Positions 1 through 3,228 of a stretch of 6,120 bases of DNA are shown here, piece by piece. A model generated the notes under the pieces. The model worked only from the letters and a program-made list of their open reading frames with translations. It had not been told where the DNA came from and did not search any database. Position 1 is the first letter of the stretch. Each line of letters opens with the position of its first letter. Both the position numbers and the translations under genes were made by a program. Source of the DNA: an uncultured Collinsella sp. (GTDB taxonomy: Bacteria; Actinomycetota; Coriobacteriia; Coriobacteriales; Coriobacteriaceae); contig URGG01000103.1 in NCBI GenBank assembly GCA_900547345.1, positions 1-6,120 of the forward strand. Direction: 5' to 3'.

Positions 1-1073
1 CCCCGTGCATCGTCTTTATCGATGAGATCGATACCATCGGCAAAAAGCGTGACGGCGGCGGCTTTAGCGGCAACGACGAGCGCGAGCAAACGCTCAACCA
101 GCTGTTGACCGAGATGGACGGCTTCGATAATCACAAGGGTATCGTTGTTCTCGCTGCTACCAACCGTCCCGACAGCCTTGACCCGGCCCTGCTGCGCCCC
201 GGTCGTTTTGATCGCCGTATCCCCGTTGAGCTGCCCGACCTGACCGGCCGCAAGAACATCCTCGAGCTGCATGCCAAGAGCGTCAAGACGCAGCCGCCGA
301 TCGACCTGACTGCGATTGCCCGCGCCACGCCCGGTGCCTCGGGTGCCGACTTGGCTAACATCATCAACGAGGGCGCCCTGCGCGCCGTCCGCGAGGGTCG
401 CAAACGCGCCACGCAGGACGACTTTGAGGAGTCGGTAGAGGTCGTCATCGCCGGCCAGCAGCGCAAGTCGACGGTGCTTTCCGACCATGAGAAGCAGGTT
501 GTGTCCTACCACGAGATCGGCCATGCCATCGTTGCCGCTCGCCAGAAGGGCTCCGCGCCGGTCACCAAGATCACCATCGTGCCGCGCACGAGCGGTGCTC
601 TGGGCTACACCATGCAGGTCGAGGAGGACGAGCGCTTCCTGACGACGCGCCAGGAGGTTCTGGACAAGCTCGCCGTCTACTGCGGTGGTCGCGCGGCCGA
701 GGAACTCATCTTTGGCGAGATGACGACCGGCGCCGCCAACGATATCGAGCAGGCCACCAAACTCGCCCGCAACATGGTGACGCGCTTTGGTATGTCCGAT
801 GAGTTTGGCATGATGGCGCTCGGTACCGTGCAGAACGCGTACCTCAACCAGGATACGTCGCTCACCTGCGCCCCCGGTACGGCCGAGCGCGTGGACGCGA
901 TTGTCGCCAAGCTGATCGAGGATGCGCACGACCGCGCTCTGCAGATCCTGAAGGAGAACAAGTTCAAGCTCCACGAGCTGGCTCGTTATCTGTACAAGAA
1001 GGAGACGATCACGGGCGAGGAGTTCATGAATCTCCTCACGCGCGAGAATCCGCTGATGCCTAAGCAACAGTAG
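1..1073 (+). CDS. ftsH: FtsH-type ATP-dependent zinc metalloprotease, 3' part (5' end outside window)
   Basis: Membrane-anchored AAA+ protease that unfolds and degrades membrane and short-lived cytosolic proteins as a hexamer (family knowledge). The reading frame is open from base 3, so about 356 C-terminal residues are visible. In order: Walker B (CIVFIDEID, about bases 6-32), the REQTLNQLLTEMDGF segment, sensor-1 region LAATNRPD, and the second region of homology LLRPGRFDR with its arginine fingers. Then come the AAA lid and the M41 peptidase domain with zinc motif HEIGH (510-524; catalytic Glu 513-515) and third zinc ligand Asp (741-743) in TTGAANDIEQAT. Walker A and the N-terminal membrane segments lie upstream of the window. 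From HEIGH to the stop is about 187 residues, shorter than the roughly 230 of E. coli FtsH, so the C-terminal tail is reduced. HEIGH replaces the usual HEAGH, and the segment PRTSGALGYTMQ replaces the common PRGRALGYTMQ, so this may be a divergent FtsH paralogue. A TTG at 105 is internal and not a start. Confidence 0.95.
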   Translation, partial: PCIVFIDEIDTIGKKRDGGGFSGNDEREQTLNQLLTEMDGFDNHKGIVVLAATNRPDSLDPALLRPGRFDRRIPVELPDLTGRKNILELHAKSVKTQPPIDLTAIARATPGASGADLANIINEGALRAVREGRKRATQDDFEESVEVVIAGQQRKSTVLSDHEKQVVSYHEIGHAIVAARQKGSAPVTKITIVPRTSGALGYTMQVEEDERFLTTRQEVLDKLAVYCGGRAAEELIFGEMTTGAANDIEQATKLARNMVTRFGMSDEFGMMALGTVQNAYLNQDTSLTCAPGTAERVDAIVAKLIEDAHDRALQILKENKFKLHELARYLYKKETITGEEFMNLLTRENPLMPKQQ

Positions 1074-1100
1074 CGTTGCGTTCGGGACAGTAAATATCGA

Positions 1101-1137
1101 CGCCCCATTTGAGTGCCTATCTCAAATGGGGCGTTTT
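1101..1137 (+). terminator. Rho-independent terminator-like hairpin after ftsH
   Basis: A perfect 13-bp stem (CGCCCCATTTGAG at 1101-1113 with CTCAAATGGGGCG at 1121-1133) encloses a 7-base loop and is followed by TTTT. It begins 27 bases after the ftsH stop. The T-run is short (4), so termination may be partial. That matters because the next gene's start lies less than 20 bases downstream. Confidence 0.85.
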
Positions 1138-1141
1138 GCTT

Positions 1142-1148
1142 GAGAGGG
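1142..1148 (+). promoter_or_regulatory. Ribosome binding site deciding the DUF523 start
   Basis: The purine run GAGAGGG contains GAGG at 1144-1147. It sits 7 bases before the TTG at 1155 but only one base before the ATG at 1149, so spacing favours the TTG start. Confidence 0.5.
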
Positions 1149-1154
1149 ATGCAT

Positions 1155-1610
1155 TTGAAGATCGTGGTGAGTGCCTGTTTGATGGGCGAGAGCTGCAAGT
1201 ATAACGGGTTCGACAACTACCACCGCGCGTTGGTCGAGGCCTGCGAACGTACGGGGACCGAGGTCCTCTTGGTGTGCCCTGAGGTCTTTGGCGGCCTGCC
1301 CACACCGCGCGATCCCTCCGAGATCGTGGACGGCGAGGTCCGTACCTGCGAGGGCATCTCGGTCGATCGCGAGTTTCGCCTGGGTGCCCAACGGGCGCTC
1401 GACATGTGCGAGCAGGCGGGCGGGCCGTCCGAGATTGCTGCGTGCGTCTTGCAGGACCGCAGTCCCTCTTGCGGCGCGGGCCGCATCTACGACGGCACCT
1501 TTAGCGGTACGCTCACCGCGGGCAACGGTGTTTTTGTCGACCTGCTCCTGCGCAATGGGTACCGTGTGATCCAAGCGAGTGAATTCGATCCCAGCATGCT
1601 GGAGCAATAA
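1155..1610 (+). CDS. DUF523-family protein, TudS-like (putative Fe-S desulfidase)
   Basis: A 151-residue cytosolic protein with no signal peptide or membrane segment, the usual size for stand-alone DUF523 proteins. Family hallmarks are visible in order: KIVVSACLMGESCKYNG at the N-terminus, LLVCPEVFGGLPTPRDPSEI around residues 38-57, CVLQDRSPSCG around 97-107, and GNGVFVDLLLRNGYRVI near the C-terminus. One member, TudS, carries a [4Fe-4S] cluster on three conserved cysteines and removes sulfur from thiouracil. Here C8 (SAC), C41 (CPE) and C106 (SPSCG) are the likely equivalents, by inference. C14, C30, C65, C85 and C97 are additional. I chose the TTG start at 1155 because it gives the typical MKIVVSACL beginning and good ribosome-site spacing. 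ATG 1149 adds two residues, and GTG 1113 lies inside the terminator loop and is unlikely. The gene follows ftsH in the same direction and converges on the dehydrogenase gene. The family is firm; the substrate in this organism is unknown. Confidence 0.88.
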   Translation: MKIVVSACLMGESCKYNGFDNYHRALVEACERTGTEVLLVCPEVFGGLPTPRDPSEIVDGEVRTCEGISVDREFRLGAQRALDMCEQAGGPSEIAACVLQDRSPSCGAGRIYDGTFSGTLTAGNGVFVDLLLRNGYRVIQASEFDPSMLEQ

Positions 1611-1651
1611 AAAACCACCACAAAGGTGCCTGTCCCCTTTGTGGTGGTTTT
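1611..1651. terminator. Bidirectional terminator / REP-like palindrome between convergent genes
   Basis: A perfect 16-bp inverted repeat: AAAACCACCACAAAGG at 1611-1626 pairs with its exact complement at 1636-1651, around the 9-base loop TGCCTGTCC. The plus-strand stem ends in TTTT. On the minus strand it ends in six Ts (complement of A1609-A1614). It starts immediately after the DUF523 stop and ends 9 bases before the dehydrogenase stop, so it can terminate both transcripts. The central GGTGCCTGTCCCC resembles a motif I remember as recurring in dispersed palindromes of gut Actinobacteria and Firmicutes; the repeat status cannot be tested from one copy. Confidence 0.85.
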
Positions 1652-1660
1652 GGGTTAGAG

Positions 1661-2743
1661 CTAGAGCGTGTGGCCGTAGGCGTTGGCGGCCTTGATGGCG
1701 GCGGCGAACTTTTCGTCGGTGAAAGGCTCGGGGTTTCCCTGCTTCCATTCGTTGGTGGCATGCGCGTGCTCGCATAGGGCAGGGATGTCGGCCTCGGAAA
1801 GCCCGACCTGCTCAAGCGTCACGGGCAGCCCCATCTGCTTGTTAAAGGCAGCGTAGCGCTCAAGGTTCTCGGTATCGCCCGTATAGGCAAACAGCACGAG
1901 CACGCCCAGGCTCACGACCTCGCCGTGTAGGTAGGAGCCCTCGCGCGGAATGCTGCAAGTGGCGTTGTAGAACGCATGCGCCACGCTCGAGTTGTAGTAG
2001 TAATCGTTTTGGTTGGTCAGGTTCGAGACATAACCCGTGTTGACCACGATGTCGAGCGCGATCTGCTTGACGGCTTCGGTCGATTGGTCCTGGCGCACGT
2101 CCTCAAGACCCTGCACACCATAGGTAAACAGCGGCTCGGAGCAGGTGTGGGCGAGTGCCAGGCCAAGACCGGCGGTGTGCTCTAAGTTGCCGGCGCTCGT
2201 GGCGTACTCCACCTCGGGCTGTTTGGACAGGGCATCGCCTACGCCCGCCCAGAAGTACTCCGCTGGCGCCTCGGCGATGATCTTGGGGTTGATGAAGATG
2301 TGAGCGGGGCGGTTGGGGTACGAATAGCCCTCGAGCGAGCCGTCGTCGTTGTAGACAACGGCAATGGCGGTCGCGGCGGAGCAGTTGGAACAAATCGTCG
2401 GGACGGTGAAGACGATCTTCTTGAGCTCGATGGCCGCCGTCTTGACCGTGTCGAGTGCTTTGCCGCCGCCGCAGGCAATGAGCACGTCGGCTTTCTGGCA
2501 GGCGGGGGAGTTTACGACCTTGGCGATATTGGCGCGTGTGCTGTTGGTACCGTAGACGCGCGTTTCCAGAATCTCGACGTCGGTATCTGCCAGCGCAGCT
2601 TCGATACCGGGAAGTGCTGCGGCCAGTGCCCGCTTGCCTCCGATGATCGCGACCTTTGTCGCTCCGTACTCGGCCAGCGCGCCGGGCAGCTCGTCAAAGC
2701 AGTCCTCGCCGACGGTGTAGTCGCTCATTCCAATCGTGCGCAT
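1661..2743 (-). CDS. Iron-containing alcohol dehydrogenase family protein (glycerol dehydrogenase-like)
   Basis: A 360-residue cytosolic NAD(P)-dependent oxidoreductase of the Fe-ADH / glycerol dehydrogenase superfamily. The N-terminal nucleotide-binding half shows KVAIIGGKRAL (residues 30-40) and the CGGGKALDTVK loop (91-101). The C-terminal metal-binding half shows the three expected ligands, D170 (AGVGDALSK), H256 (SVAHAFYN) and H273 (LHGEVVSLG), with spacing close to the Asp-His-His set of GldA. Length matches the family (about 360-370). Where GldA has PTIASTDAPTS, this protein reads PTICSNCSAATA, so the Asp next to the glycerol site is Cys121 here. The substrate is therefore probably not simply glycerol, and I give no gldA symbol. 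Start ATG 2743 has AGAAGG five bases upstream; an internal ATG at 2728 (MSDYTVG) is less well supported. The gene is monocistronic in this window, divergent from ileS and convergent with the DUF523 gene. Confidence 0.9.
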   Translation of the reverse strand: MRTIGMSDYTVGEDCFDELPGALAEYGATKVAIIGGKRALAAALPGIEAALADTDVEILETRVYGTNSTRANIAKVVNSPACQKADVLIACGGGKALDTVKTAAIELKKIVFTVPTICSNCSAATAIAVVYNDDGSLEGYSYPNRPAHIFINPKIIAEAPAEYFWAGVGDALSKQPEVEYATSAGNLEHTAGLGLALAHTCSEPLFTYGVQGLEDVRQDQSTEAVKQIALDIVVNTGYVSNLTNQNDYYYNSSVAHAFYNATCSIPREGSYLHGEVVSLGVLVLFAYTGDTENLERYAAFNKQMGLPVTLEQVGLSEADIPALCEHAHATNEWKQGNPEPFTDEKFAAAIKAANAYGHTL

Positions 2744-2748
2744 AGCAA

Positions 2749-2754
2749 CCTTCT
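2749..2754 (-). promoter_or_regulatory. Ribosome binding site of the dehydrogenase gene
   Basis: Read on the minus strand, AGAAGG lies 5 bases before the ATG at 2743, supporting that start over the in-frame ATG five codons later. Confidence 0.6.
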
Positions 2755-2801
2755 TTCGTTCGATAGAGTGCTTTCAGGTATTTTGCTCCTAGAGAAGGGC
2801 T

Positions 2802-2830
2802 GTAATAGCGAGAAATTTCGAACGTATAAA
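2802..2830 (-). promoter_or_regulatory. Possible sigma-70-type promoter of the dehydrogenase gene
   Basis: On the minus strand TTTATA (complement of 2825-2830) and TATTAC (complement of 2802-2807) are separated by exactly 17 bases. Each matches consensus at 4 of 6 positions. This would give a leader of roughly 50 bases. The spacer contains the palindrome GAAATTTC (2812-2819). Weak boxes, so tentative. Confidence 0.35.
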
Positions 2831-2864
2831 ACCAGTGTTGAGGGTTTTTCGCCGGCGCGGAACG

Positions 2865-2873
2865 TGCTAGCAT
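2865..2873 (+). promoter_or_regulatory. Extended -10 promoter for the T-box/ileS transcript
   Basis: TGCTAGCAT is an extended -10 element: TG, one base, then TAGCAT, matching TATAAT at 4 of 6 including the key T1, A2 and T6. It predicts a start near 2880, a few bases before the first paired base of T-box stem I at 2886, which is where the leader should begin. No good -35 lies at the right distance: TTGAGG at 2838 is too far (24-base spacer) and TTTTTC at 2845-2850 is correctly spaced but poor. Confidence 0.5.
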
Positions 2874-3097
2874 ACTCCGCATAAGCGTTGATGGGGACGA
2901 GTAGTCGGCCATCCGCATGCTACAGAGAGCGGGGAGCGCTGAGAACCCGTGCATGCGACCGATGAAAATCACCCCGGAGCTGCGGTCCCAACGGACGTGC
3001 CACACAGGCACGTCTTAGTAGATATCGCCGAGATGGTCGTCGATACAGGCCAGCCGAGTAACGGATGCGAGCGCGCTAGAAGCGGGCGAGGGCATCT

Positions 3098-3165
3098 AAG
3101 CTGGGTGGTTAAGCGAAGAGCTTTTGCGGGCGCACAGCCCGTTTTGTGGCGCTTCGTCCCAGCTT
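3098..3165 (+). promoter_or_regulatory. T-box antiterminator with UGGU acceptor-binding bulge
   Basis: Helix A1 is a perfect 8 bp: AAGCTGGG 3098-3105 with CCCAGCTT 3158-3165. A 7-base bulge TGGTTAA (3106-3112) follows. Helix A2 is GCGAAG 3113-3118 with CTTCGT 3152-3157 (one G-U pair). TGGT (3106-3109) can pair with the ACCA end of uncharged tRNA-Ile, since tRNA-Ile has discriminator A. Bases 3152-3160 are shared with the terminator stem, so the two structures exclude each other. The bulge departs from the usual UGGNACC in its last three bases. Confidence 0.85.
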
Positions 3166-3185
3166 GTAGGGACGGGCGCCTTTTT
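3148..3185 (+). terminator. Intrinsic terminator of the ileS T-box
   Basis: GGCGC (3148-3152) pairs with GCGCC (3176-3180), and GTCCC (3156-3160) with GGGAC (3169-3173). Two further pairs (3154-3155 with 3174-3175) and one bulged T lie between, around an 8-base loop. TTTTT follows at 3181-3185. It lies 43 bases before the ileS start and competes with the antiterminator, so this is a transcription-attenuating T-box. Confidence 0.9.
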
Positions 3186-3217
3186 GGTGCCCAACGGGCG
3201 TGTGCGCCCACGATATG

Positions 3218-3224
3218 AAAGGGG
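3218..3224 (+). promoter_or_regulatory. ileS ribosome binding site
   Basis: AAAGGGG ends 4 bases before the GTG at 3229 (AAAGG gives 6). This supports the GTG over upstream in-frame codons, which would fall inside the T-box terminator, and over the internal ATG at 3253. Confidence 0.7.
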
Positions 3225-3228
3225 TACC

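Larger units (their letters stand above)
2886..3185 (+). promoter_or_regulatory. T-box riboswitch leader of ileS (tRNA-Ile sensing, transcriptional)
   Basis: cis-acting RNA that senses the charging state of tRNA-Ile. Stem I base: CGTT 2886-2889 and GGGAC 2894-2898 pair with GTCCC 2985-2989 and AACG 2990-2993. AGTA at 2900-2903 lies opposite the specifier loop. TCGG 2905-2908 pairs with CCGA 2959-2962, and GCATGC 2915-2920 with GCATGC 2951-2956. The conserved distal elements AGAGAG (2924-2929) and GCTGAGAA (2938-2945) surround a CGGG/CCCG helix (2930-2933/2946-2949). The specifier loop reads GAAAATCACC, giving codon ATC at 2968-2970 followed by A, which matches Ile anticodon GAU. A second hairpin is GACGTGCC/GGCACGTC (2994-3001/3007-3014). 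A possible AGTA motif at 3017-3020 and helix GATGC/GCATC (3064-3068/3092-3096) follow, then the antiterminator/terminator switch. With uncharged tRNA-Ile, the antiterminator should form and ileS be transcribed. Confidence 0.93.

Noticed and set aside
1113..1148. GTG start at 1113 for the DUF523 gene
   Set aside because: It lies at the stem/loop junction of the terminator hairpin, has no ribosome site, and adds residues absent from the family.
1122..1775. 217-codon minus-strand frame crossing the DUF523 gene and the palindrome
   Set aside because: Antisense to a recognisable gene and reading through a bidirectional terminator; composition is shadow-like.
2838..2843. TTGAGG as -35 box of the ileS promoter
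   Set aside because: The spacer to TAGCAT would be 24 bases, too long for a sigma-70-type promoter. The extended -10 alone is the better reading.
2300..2884. 194-codon plus-strand frame opposite the dehydrogenase, and smaller frames at 2694-3011 (minus) and 2949-3218 (plus)
   Set aside because: They overlap a confident gene or the structured T-box RNA and show no protein family features.
3124..3228. Upstream extension of ileS to an in-frame start at 3124
   Set aside because: It would translate the T-box antiterminator and terminator. The GTG at 3229 has a ribosome site and gives the family-typical N-terminus.
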